Part shown: piece by piece, positions 49,248-56,439 of the stretch
How positions within the stretch are numbered: the stretch's first letter is position 1
How the letters are laid out: every line of letters starts with the position of its first letter
Assembly: GCA_964449845.1 (NCBI GenBank)
Contig: CAYVES010000001.1
Location: forward strand, 1-64,000
Reading direction: 5' to 3'
Origin: SOKG01 sp964449845
Lineage (GTDB): Bacteria > Chloroflexota > Dehalococcoidia > SZUA-161
DNA length: 64,000 bases
The notes under the pieces: generated by a model
What the model saw: the letters and a program-made list of their open reading frames with translations, nothing else
Told to the model about the DNA's origin: nothing
Database searches by the model: none
Position numbers and translations under genes: made by a program

Positions 49248-50189
49248 TTGTTCGACGAGTTGAAGGTTTTCAGTGGCAATGCTCATCCTCAATTGGCTCA
49301 GAAGATTTGTGACTACTTGGGTATCCCCTTGGGGAAGATAGAGGTGTTCGAATTCAGTAACGAGAACATCTTCGTCCGTGTCCTGGAGAATGTACGGCAG
49401 CGAGATGTCTTCGTCGTTCAGCCGATCTGCTCTCCGGTTAACAAGAACCTGGTGGAACTCTTGATAATAGTCGACGCCATGAAACGTGCCTCAGCGGGGA
49501 GAATCACGGCGGTAATGCCCTATTATGGCTATAGCCGCACCGACAAGAAGGATCAGCCTAGGGTTCCGATAACAGCGCGGTTGGTGGCTGACCTGATCAC
49601 TGTGTCCGGTGCTAGCCGGGTGCTCACGGTAGACCTGCATGCCGCCCAGATACAGGGCTTTTTCAATATCCCTGTCGATGAGCTAACCGCCCTCTATATC
49701 CTGAGCGACTATTTCGCGGAGAAGGAGCTGGGGGACTTTGTGGTGGTGGCCACCGATGTCGGGATTACCAAGCGTGCCCGCGATCTAGCCGAAAGACTTG
49801 ATGTGCCCCTGGCCATTATCGAGAAGCGCCGGGTAGGGAATGTGGATGAATCCAAGACCCTGACTGTCATCGGCGAGGTGGAAGGTAGGCCCGCTCTGCT
49901 TGTAGACGACGAAGTGGACACCGGCGGCTCGCTGGCAAATGCTGCCTCCACCTTGAGCGATGAGGGCTCTACCGAGATATACGCCTGCTGCACCCATCCC
50001 ATATTTTCAGGCTCTGGGGTGCAGCGCATAGCCTCAAGTTCGATCAAGGAGCTGGTGGTTACCGACACCGTGCCCGTGCCCGATGAGAAGAAGATAGACA
50101 AGATCACTATACTCTCCATGTCATCTCTAATTGGTGAGGCGATTCATCGCATCCACGCCGGTCTCTCAGTAGGTGCGATGTTTCAATAA
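49248..50189 (+). CDS. prs: Ribose-phosphate pyrophosphokinase
   Basis: The 313-residue protein makes PRPP from ribose 5-phosphate and ATP for nucleotide, His and Trp synthesis. All family motifs are present: KVFSGNAHPQLAQKICDYLG, FSNENIFVRVLENVRQRDVFVVQ, the ATP loop PYYGYSRTDKKDQPRVPITA, DLHAAQIQGFF with the metal His, and the PRPP-binding loop LLVDDEVDTGGSL. The start is TTG with GGGG at 8-12 nt. Length is standard. Confidence 0.96.
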   Translation: MFDELKVFSGNAHPQLAQKICDYLGIPLGKIEVFEFSNENIFVRVLENVRQRDVFVVQPICSPVNKNLVELLIIVDAMKRASAGRITAVMPYYGYSRTDKKDQPRVPITARLVADLITVSGASRVLTVDLHAAQIQGFFNIPVDELTALYILSDYFAEKELGDFVVVATDVGITKRARDLAERLDVPLAIIEKRRVGNVDESKTLTVIGEVEGRPALLVDDEVDTGGSLANAASTLSDEGSTEIYACCTHPIFSGSGVQRIASSSIKELVVTDTVPVPDEKKIDKITILSMSSLIGEAIHRIHAGLSVGAMFQ

Positions 50190-50208
50190 AGGTAGGGGGT
50201 GACTTAAG

Positions 50209-50451
50209 GTGAAGACCTATGCCGTGCCGGTGCAGATTACACCTCTAGGCGAGGGGCGGTATCGGGCAGAATGTCCAGAGCTCCCAGGCTGCTTTGTGGA
50301 TGGCCAAAGCCTAGAAGAGGTGATAGGAGATATTCAGGAGGCTATTGTCCTACATCTGGAGTCTTGTCGGGAACTGGGGCTCCACTTGCCAGAGCCTCTC
50401 CAGTCCGCGGAGACTGCTATATTGACTCTGATCCCGGTGGCCATCCCGTGA
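50209..50451 (+). CDS. hicB: HicB-family antitoxin
   Basis: The 80-residue protein has the HicB fold pattern: YAVPVQITPLGEGRYRAECPELPGCFVDGQSLEEVIGDIQEAIVLHLE, a partly degraded RNase-H-like domain. It starts at GTG with AGGGGG about 14 nt upstream, only 19 bp after prs. Its stop overlaps the hicA start. No separate DNA-binding domain follows the core, so autoregulation may depend on the complex. Confidence 0.88.
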   Translation: MKTYAVPVQITPLGEGRYRAECPELPGCFVDGQSLEEVIGDIQEAIVLHLESCRELGLHLPEPLQSAETAILTLIPVAIP

Positions 50452-50633
50452 CCCATGGGGAGTTGACCAGGCTTCTGAGGGAGAATGGCGCTGTGCTCCA
50501 CAAGCAAGGCAGGCGACATGAATTCTGGTGGCGACCTGATACGGGCAGGCGTACCACTGTCCCTCGCCATCGGGGTGAGATTGCGAAAGGAACGGTAGAG
50601 AGAATTCTCAAGGATTTGGACATTAGTCAGTGA
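50448..50633 (+). CDS. hicA: HicA-family mRNA interferase toxin
   Basis: The GTG at 50448 overlaps the hicB stop and gives 61 residues. The double-stranded-RNA-binding-like fold is seen in LTRLLRENGAVLHKQGRRHEFWW, with the catalytic His in GRRHEF, then TTVPRHRGEIAKGTVERILKDL, all typical of HicA. The HicBA pair sits between prs and secA with tight spacing, so it shares their transcript. Toxin-second order is less usual than hicA-hicB but common enough. Confidence 0.9.
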   Translation: MTHGELTRLLRENGAVLHKQGRRHEFWWRPDTGRRTTVPRHRGEIAKGTVERILKDLDISQ

Positions 50634-50671
50634 ATCTGGCCCACCGAGCGATGTTTCAGTAGGGGTGAGGT

Positions 50672-53227
50672 ATGTTCAAACGCCTGACTAGCATCATTGG
50701 CGATTCAAACGAAAGGGAGCTTAAGCGGCTGCAACCTGCGGTCGATAAGATCAATGCCCTTGAGCCCGATTTTGAGAAGCTCAGCGATGACGAGCTGCGG
50801 GCGAAGACCGCTGGGTTCAAGAGCCGGCTGGCAAAAGGTGAATCTCTGGATGTATTGTTGCCTGAAGTATTCGCCGCTGTTCGTGAAGCCGCCAGGCGCA
50901 GAATAGGTGAGCGCCATTTCGATGTTCAGCTAATGGGAGGGATTGTCCTCCACCAGGGCAGGATCGCTGAGATGAAGACCGGCGAGGGAAAGACCCTGGT
51001 GGCTACCCTGCCGGTGACCTTGAACTCGCTAACGGGAAAGGGCGTCCATGTCGTCACCGTAAACGACTATCTGGCAAAGCGCGATACCCAGTGGATGGGG
51101 CCGGTCTATCATGCCCTGGGCATAACTGTGGCATGCATCCAGCACGAAGCTGCTTTCCTCTTCGACCCTGCTTACGAGTCAGAAGACCCCCGGCTGCAAC
51201 ACCTGCGTCCGATCACCCGCCGCCAGGCCTACGAGGCAGACGTGACCTACGGCACCAACAATGAGTTCGGCTTCGACTACCTCAGGGACAACATGGTGGT
51301 TGATCTCTCTCAGCGCGTGCAGCGCGAGCTTAACTACGCCATCGTCGACGAGGTGGACAATATCCTCATCGATGAGGCGCGTACCCCTCTGATCATCAGC
51401 GGCGCTGCTGCGGAAGCGACTCAGAATTACCTTGCTTTCGCCAAGCTGGTTCCCCGGCTGCGCCAGGAAGAGGACTATGTTATCGAGGAGCGCACCCGGG
51501 CCGTAACCCTGACCGAGAGCGGCGTTGCCAAGATGGAGCGCTCGCTCAATCTGCCCAACCTCTATGACCCTGCTAATTACGGGCTAACTCATTTTCTGGA
51601 TAACGCTCTGAGGGCACATGTCCTGTACAAGAGGGACCGCGATTATGTGGTCAAGGATGGTGAGGTTGTCATCGTTGATGAGTTCACCGGGCGGTTGATG
51701 CTCGGTCGGCGCTACTCTGAAGGACTGCACCAGGCTATCGAGGCTAAGGAAGGGGTGAAGATTCAGCGCGAGAGCATAACTATGGCCACCATCACCTTCC
51801 AGAACTACTTTCGAATGTATGAGAAACTCGCGGGAATGACCGGCACGGCGGCTACTGAAGCTGAAGAGCTTGACAAGATATATAAGCTCGATGTGGTGGT
51901 CATACTCACGAATAGGCCGCTGGCTCGCGAGGAGTACCGGGATCAGATATATAAGAACGAAGAAGCCAAGTTCCGGGCGGTGGTCAGGGAGATAGAGCAA
52001 CTTCACAGTGAGGGACGGCCGGTGCTGGTGGGCACGGTCTCTATCGAGAAATCGGAGTACCTCAGCCAGCTTCTGCAAAAGAAAGGTATTCCTCATCAGG
52101 TGCTTAACGCCAAGCAGCATGAGAAGGAGGCGGGCATAGTGGCCGAGGCGGGCCGTTTGGGGAGTGTTACCATTGCCACCAATATGGCGGGGCGTGGTGT
52201 GGACATCATTCTTGGCGGGAAACCTGAGGGGGGAGCCACGGATGACTGGGAGGATGAGCACAATAAGGTGGTTCAGCTCGGCGGGCTGCACATCGTCGGC
52301 ACCGAGCGGCATGACGCGAGGCGTATCGACAACCAGCTCCGGGGCCGTGCCGGACGGCAAGGAGACCCCGGCAGCTCTCGTTTCTACGTCTCACTTGAGG
52401 ACGACCTGATGCGCAGGTTCGGTGGCGACCGGGTCAAGGGGTTTATGGAGTGGGCCGGGTTCGATGAGGATACGCCTCTGGAGCACGGCCTGGTGAGCAG
52501 GGTGATTGAGCAGTCCCAGACAAAGGTCGAGGCCTACCATTTCGATATCCGCAAGCACCTTGTGGACTACGACGATGTGGTCAACAAGCACCGCGAGGTA
52601 ATCTACGCGGAAAGGGAGAAGATTCTGAGCGGTGCCGACCTTAAGGCCAATATCCAGGACATGGTCAGCGAAGCGGTCACAGGCCTTGTTTATGCTCACC
52701 TGGGGGATGAGCATGGCGATAGCTGGGACCTGGACGGCCTGGTTGCCACTATCAACGCCATCTTCCCCCTCCCTTCACACCTGAACAAGAACGCCCTCTC
52801 TCAAATGAGCCGCAAGGAGGTTGAGCAGAATCTTCTGGAGTATGCCGATTCTCTCTACGACCAGCGAGAGGAGGAGCTGGCGGCGCAGAACATGAGGGTT
52901 CTGGAGAGGTTGGTGATGCTGCGCGCCATCGATAGGCGCTGGGTGGAGCATCTCACCGCCATGGAGAATATGCGACAGGGGATCGGCCTCCAGGCCCTGG
53001 CGCAGAGAGACCCTCTTGTCGCCTATAAGACGGGAGGGCACGAGATGTTCCAGAACCTCACCGACGGCGTCCGTAACGACATCGTGCATACCATCTACCA
53101 CGTGGGCATTGTCAAAGAGGAGAGGCCGCGGGAGCGCGAGAGGGCCCCGGTGGGGGGAAGGGTGGGGCGAAACGACCCCTGCCCCTGCGGCAGCGGCAAA
53201 AAATACAAAAAGTGCTGCGGGCGCTAA
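50672..53227 (+). CDS. secA: Preprotein translocase ATPase SecA
   Basis: The 851-residue protein is SecA, the motor of Sec-dependent export. Walker A MKTGEGKTLV is at 101-110; the DEAD-box-like VDEVDNILIDEARTPLIISG, the TNMAGRGVDI and the GRAGRQGDPGSSRFYVSLEDDLM motifs follow. The C-terminal zinc/SecB-binding peptide CPCGSGKKYKKCCGR is complete. The ATG follows GGGGTGAGGT. It lies 38 bp after hicA. Confidence 0.97.
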   Translation: MFKRLTSIIGDSNERELKRLQPAVDKINALEPDFEKLSDDELRAKTAGFKSRLAKGESLDVLLPEVFAAVREAARRRIGERHFDVQLMGGIVLHQGRIAEMKTGEGKTLVATLPVTLNSLTGKGVHVVTVNDYLAKRDTQWMGPVYHALGITVACIQHEAAFLFDPAYESEDPRLQHLRPITRRQAYEADVTYGTNNEFGFDYLRDNMVVDLSQRVQRELNYAIVDEVDNILIDEARTPLIISGAAAEATQNYLAFAKLVPRLRQEEDYVIEERTRAVTLTESGVAKMERSLNLPNLYDPANYGLTHFLDNALRAHVLYKRDRDYVVKDGEVVIVDEFTGRLMLGRRYSEGLHQAIEAKEGVKIQRESITMATITFQNYFRMYEKLAGMTGTAATEAEELDKIYKLDVVVILTNRPLAREEYRDQIYKNEEAKFRAVVREIEQLHSEGRPVLVGTVSIEKSEYLSQLLQKKGIPHQVLNAKQHEKEAGIVAEAGRLGSVTIATNMAGRGVDIILGGKPEGGATDDWEDEHNKVVQLGGLHIVGTERHDARRIDNQLRGRAGRQGDPGSSRFYVSLEDDLMRRFGGDRVKGFMEWAGFDEDTPLEHGLVSRVIEQSQTKVEAYHFDIRKHLVDYDDVVNKHREVIYAEREKILSGADLKANIQDMVSEAVTGLVYAHLGDEHGDSWDLDGLVATINAIFPLPSHLNKNALSQMSRKEVEQNLLEYADSLYDQREEELAAQNMRVLERLVMLRAIDRRWVEHLTAMENMRQGIGLQALAQRDPLVAYKTGGHEMFQNLTDGVRNDIVHTIYHVGIVKEERPRERERAPVGGRVGRNDPCPCGSGKKYKKCCGR

Positions 53228-53237
53228 TTGAGGTGAT

Positions 53238-54215
53238 ATGGGGAGCCATATATTTCTTGCAAGCCAAAAGAATTTCAACAAATGCCTTGAATATGGGATC
53301 TACGGTGGCATTTTCCATCCTTTTGAGAGGACAAATTCGGAAATCATCGCTGGCTTTGAAGCAATAAAGCCGGGAAGCTTCGTATTCTTCTACGTTAAGA
53401 ATATCGGCATATATGGCTTGTGGAAGATAACAAGCCAACCATTCTTTGATGAATTCGACATTTGGGGAGAAGAGGGGCGAAGTTTCCCTTACAAAGTTTG
53501 CTTCGAACCTACAATTAGACAATTCTCGCGGCCAGTGGCCCTAAGTGATATTTTAGATTTACGAGACAAAGGAAAGATTTGGACCTTTGACCTCGGGACA
53601 TTTACCAAAAAGAGCCACCAGCCGATAACTACAGAGGAAAGCAAAGAGCTAATACGCCTGTTGTTGCGGAATAACCCAATTTTTAAGCCCGTTGCTCCTA
53701 TACCGAGCCCGTACTCAAGTAATGGGGTTGATCTGCCATTAAAACTTGAAACTGACGTGAGAGGTCGAATAAAAATAGAGGGTTACCTGAATGCTTGGTT
53801 TATGCGGTGTTTTAGCCAAGGCAAGCTGAAGGACGTTATCGGCGAATATGACGACTTTCTCAATTATGTTCCTACATCGTTTAATACGGTGATGGACGTC
53901 TTTGTCACGCATGTGACTACGGTTGACTCTGTTCGTATTCTGCACAAATTCACATGTATTGAATTGAAAACAGGGACGTGCACTGAGAGTGATTTGAATC
54001 AGATTATCAAATATGAGAATTGGCTTGTCAGGAAACTTGCTGGTGGTGACAATGAGATGGTTCAGAGTATGCTTGTAGGGTCTGACTTCCAAGACAAGGT
54101 TATGGAATACGTGCGTAAGAGGAGGCTGATAGAGGAGAAAACGGTCAGGTTGTTAAAATATAAAGTAACTGAGGGCCAGGACGACATTGTTTTAACCGAA
54201 ATCGAATTCGAGTAG
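53238..54215 (+). CDS. EVE-domain protein fused to a NucS/DUF91-like nuclease
   Basis: The 325-residue protein has two halves. Residues 1-115 look like an EVE/PUA-like domain that can bind modified DNA bases (LASQKNFNKCLEYGIYGGIF; IKPGSFVFFYVKN; IYGLWKI). Residues about 165-300 look like a PD-(D/E)xK nuclease of the NucS type: Glu181, Asp220, Glu242-Leu-Lys244 in CIELKTG, then Gln255 and Tyr259. This is the domain logic of modification-dependent restriction enzymes. It starts 10 bp after secA and looks more A+T-rich than secA, suggesting acquisition. Confidence 0.7.
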   Translation: MGSHIFLASQKNFNKCLEYGIYGGIFHPFERTNSEIIAGFEAIKPGSFVFFYVKNIGIYGLWKITSQPFFDEFDIWGEEGRSFPYKVCFEPTIRQFSRPVALSDILDLRDKGKIWTFDLGTFTKKSHQPITTEESKELIRLLLRNNPIFKPVAPIPSPYSSNGVDLPLKLETDVRGRIKIEGYLNAWFMRCFSQGKLKDVIGEYDDFLNYVPTSFNTVMDVFVTHVTTVDSVRILHKFTCIELKTGTCTESDLNQIIKYENWLVRKLAGGDNEMVQSMLVGSDFQDKVMEYVRKRRLIEEKTVRLLKYKVTEGQDDIVLTEIEFE

Positions 54216-54228
54216 GAGACCTTATGCC

Positions 54229-54702
54229 ATGTCAAATACACTGATTGCGAACAGTTGGAACTTCGATGTCGGGGACGATGCCATACATAGGTTTGCTTCG
54301 GCTATCCTCTTGAGCGATGACGAGTCGGAGCTTACGCTTAGCCAGGGCAAATACGCCTACCAGGTTAGGGGTGGAGCGGATGGGTATCTTTACTATAAAA
54401 GGGGAACTGGCAACAATTGGATCGTGATCGCGAATTGGTGTTTCTACGGTCTTTATGTGGTAGTCCGCTGCAGAAAGCCTGTCTGGTTGAGGCCGATGTA
54501 TCAGAGCTTGTTTGCGGGCATGAATTTTGTTTCCGTTGCCTTTCACGAGTACAGCATTGAGTTAGTTGGCAAAGATGGGGAAATCTTGAGAAGCAGAAGG
54601 GTCCGTCTTAGCCCTCCTTTCGCTGTTGAAGAAGTTATGATGGGGAAGTTCCACTATTCCGCGCACCAAGTGGGAGAGCTTAAACTAAGTCTGAATTTGT
54701 AA
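54229..54702 (+). CDS. Hypothetical protein between nuclease and methylase genes
   Basis: I do not recognise this 157-residue protein. It is beta-rich with many aromatic residues (GYLYYKRGTGNNWIVIANWCFYGLYVVVRCRKPVWL) and has no signal peptide. AGGAG lies upstream, and it starts 13 bp after the EVE-nuclease gene. Position in the cassette suggests a restriction or regulatory partner; nothing in the sequence proves it. Confidence 0.7.
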   Translation: MSNTLIANSWNFDVGDDAIHRFASAILLSDDESELTLSQGKYAYQVRGGADGYLYYKRGTGNNWIVIANWCFYGLYVVVRCRKPVWLRPMYQSLFAGMNFVSVAFHEYSIELVGKDGEILRSRRVRLSPPFAVEEVMMGKFHYSAHQVGELKLSLNL

Positions 54703-54717
54703 ATAGGTGTAACTTCG

Positions 54718-55335
54718 GTGAGAGAAGTCGGTGAGGAACGTGGCCATCGGTCAGGTGTTTCAGGATATGATATTGCGCCTAGACACCCCGAGGTTCTTTA
54801 CGGGGATGCAAGGCAGCTTCCTTTGGATAGTGAAAGTGTTGATATGGTTTTCATAGATTCCCCCTATTCGGACAATGTTAAATATTCTGAACATCCGGAT
54901 TGCATTGGCAGGATTTCCTGCGAGGATGAACGTTTCTTCCATGAGCTTGAAAGCGTAGCAATAGAGGCACACAGGATTTTGAAACCGGGCAGAGTTATGG
55001 CCTGGCTCATTGGTGACCAATGGGTGAAGAAGAAGTTTACCCCTGTAGGGTTCAAATTGTATGGGCGGCTAGAAAACTATTTTGAGCCGGTCGATACAAT
55101 CTGTGTAGCTAGAAGGGGTCAGAGTTCCCACACAGGTCTCTGGTTCAACAGGGCGAAAAGGTTCAACTTCTATCTTCGTGGGTTCAAATACCTATTCATT
55201 ATGCGTAAGCCAGAGGTTGAGAAGAAACGCTCCTCGAAGCGAGTGCCTCCGAAGGAATGGGCGCGGTACAAACCACCTTTGGAGTACCGCAAGGGTGACT
55301 CCAATGACATGGAACCTAATGGGGGAAGTACTTGA
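54718..55335 (+). CDS. DNA methylase-like protein lacking the SAM motif I
   Basis: The 205-residue protein starts at GTG. It has SGYDIAPRHPEVLYGDARQLPLDSESVDMVFIDSPYSDNVKYS, where DSPY is the amino-methyltransferase motif IV, and AHRILKPGRVMAWLIGDQW. In related N4/N6 DNA methylases the GYD(I/L) strand is preceded by a DxFxGSGT motif I about 25 residues earlier; that part is missing here. The upstream frame is closed by the previous gene's stop. It is either a 5'-truncated enzyme or a variant that needs a partner. Confidence 0.7.
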   Translation: MREVGEERGHRSGVSGYDIAPRHPEVLYGDARQLPLDSESVDMVFIDSPYSDNVKYSEHPDCIGRISCEDERFFHELESVAIEAHRILKPGRVMAWLIGDQWVKKKFTPVGFKLYGRLENYFEPVDTICVARRGQSSHTGLWFNRAKRFNFYLRGFKYLFIMRKPEVEKKRSSKRVPPKEWARYKPPLEYRKGDSNDMEPNGGST

Positions 55336-55378
55336 TTGAGCGGTTATCGAAGAGCTACTTGATGATGAGTTTGAGGAC

Positions 55379-55555
55379 TTGGAGCTTGAGGTCCCAGATG
55401 GTATCGAGAAGGAAGTGCTGGTGGAAGCCTTCTGCCAGTATGTTGAGGATGATTACTACGAGTGGGTAAAGGATAACTTCAGGTCTTTCTTCAATCACGG
55501 CGACCCAGACTGGGATTGGATTAAGGGAAGGATTGAGCACTATAGCAAAGAGTAA
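55379..55555 (+). CDS. Small acidic hypothetical protein
   Basis: The open frame actually extends from 55340 to 55555 and reads IEELLDDEFEDLELEVPD..., CQYVEDDYYEWVKDNF and HGDPDWDWIKGRIEHYSKE, clearly protein-like. The only standard start is TTG 55379 (58 residues); upstream codons GTT and ATC are not usual starts. It may be a short gene or the rest of a larger gene with a lost 5' end. It lies directly behind the methylase gene. Confidence 0.45.
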   Translation: MELEVPDGIEKEVLVEAFCQYVEDDYYEWVKDNFRSFFNHGDPDWDWIKGRIEHYSKE

Positions 55556-55599
55556 AAGGATTTGTGTCCAAATCTGCCGTTGCCAGTCCCCTGGCAAAA

Positions 55600-55965
55600 G
55601 AGTCCTCCCTCCCCTGGCGGGAGGGAGTTAGAGGGAGAGGGAATTCACCCTCACCTGGCCTCTCTCTTCGAGGGAGAGGGATTTGTGGGCTTGGTGCTCA
55701 CCTTCGAGGGAGAGGGAATTCACCCTCACCTAACCTCTCCCTTCGAGGGAGAGGGATTTGTGGGCTTGGCGCCCACGTTCAAGGGAGAGGGATTTGTGGG
55801 CTTGGCGCCCACGTTCAAGGGAGAGGGATTTGCGCGCTTGGCGCCCACGTTCAAGGGAGAGGGAACTCACCCTCACCTAACCTCTCCCTTCGAGGGAGAG
55901 GGATTTGCGCGCTTGTTGCCTCCCTCCCCTGGCGGGAGGGAGTTAGAGGGAGGGGGATTCCCAGA
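55600..55965. repeat. GC-rich tandem array of 36- and 39-bp units
   Basis: Units of the type ttcRagggagagggatttg plus gcttggcgcccacg (36 bp) alternate with units containing caccctcacctaacctctccc (39 bp). The array opens and closes with cctcccctggcgggagggag. Frames running through it give low-complexity peptides (GEGF, SPSPNLS) and are not considered genes. Related pieces lie at 31440-31515, 32436-32590 and 56325-56393. Confidence 0.8.
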
Positions 55966-55971
55966 GCAAGG

Positions 55972-56319
55972 ATGAAGAAAAGCCGAGAGCTGACAGCTTT
56001 TGCTCGAGAGCTTCGTCAGAAACAAACTGACTCGGAAAGGGCGCTCTGGGGGAAATTAAAGAACGAGCAGCTAGAAGGCGTGAAGTTCCGAAGGCAACAA
56101 CCCATAGGCCCATATATTGTTGATTTCGCGGGTTTTGAGAGGAAGCTTGTAATTGAAATTGACGGTGGCCAACATAATGAGGAAGGACTGAGGGAAAGGG
56201 ACGAGGAGAGGACAAAATGGCTGGGAGACAGAGGCTACCGCGTATTGAGGTTTTTGAATAACGAGGTTTTGACCAACGTGGAGGGTGTTTTGGAAAGGAT
56301 AAGAGAGGCTTTGAAATGA
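55972..56319 (+). CDS. DUF559-family (Vsr-like) endonuclease domain protein
   Basis: The ATG at 55972 gives 115 residues. The typical DUF559 pattern is present: ARELRQKQTDSERALWGKLKNEQLEGVKFRRQQPIGPYIVDF, then KLVIEIDGGQH with the catalytic Glu/Asp, and DRGYRVLRFLNNEVLTNVEGVL. The fold is related to the very-short-patch repair nuclease Vsr. The gene is embedded in the GC-rich repeats on both sides. A longer reading through the array is not used. The function of this family is not established. Confidence 0.88.
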   Translation: MKKSRELTAFARELRQKQTDSERALWGKLKNEQLEGVKFRRQQPIGPYIVDFAGFERKLVIEIDGGQHNEEGLRERDEERTKWLGDRGYRVLRFLNNEVLTNVEGVLERIREALK

Positions 56320-56324
56320 AGCTT

Positions 56325-56393
56325 CACCCTCACCTAGCCTCTCCCTTCAAGGGAGAGGGATTTGTGGGCTTGGTGTCCACCTTCAGGGGAGAG
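56325..56393. repeat. GC-rich repeat piece downstream of the DUF559 gene
   Basis: Contains caccctcacctagcctctcc and ttcaagggagagggatttg, the same units as the array before the gene. Confidence 0.8.
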
Positions 56394-56439
56394 AAATGAG
56401 GAGAAGCACTTTGCCCGATACTGTAACAAGGGAAATCAG

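Noticed and set aside
55600..55965. Possible CRISPR array
   Set aside because: Units are directly abutting and vary between 36 and 39 bp without unique spacers, and no cas gene is present.
55562..55975. Plus-strand frame through the GC-rich array (GEGF and SPSPNLS repeats)
   Set aside because: It only translates the repeat units; related repeat pieces occur in clear non-coding DNA at 31.4 and 32.5 kb.
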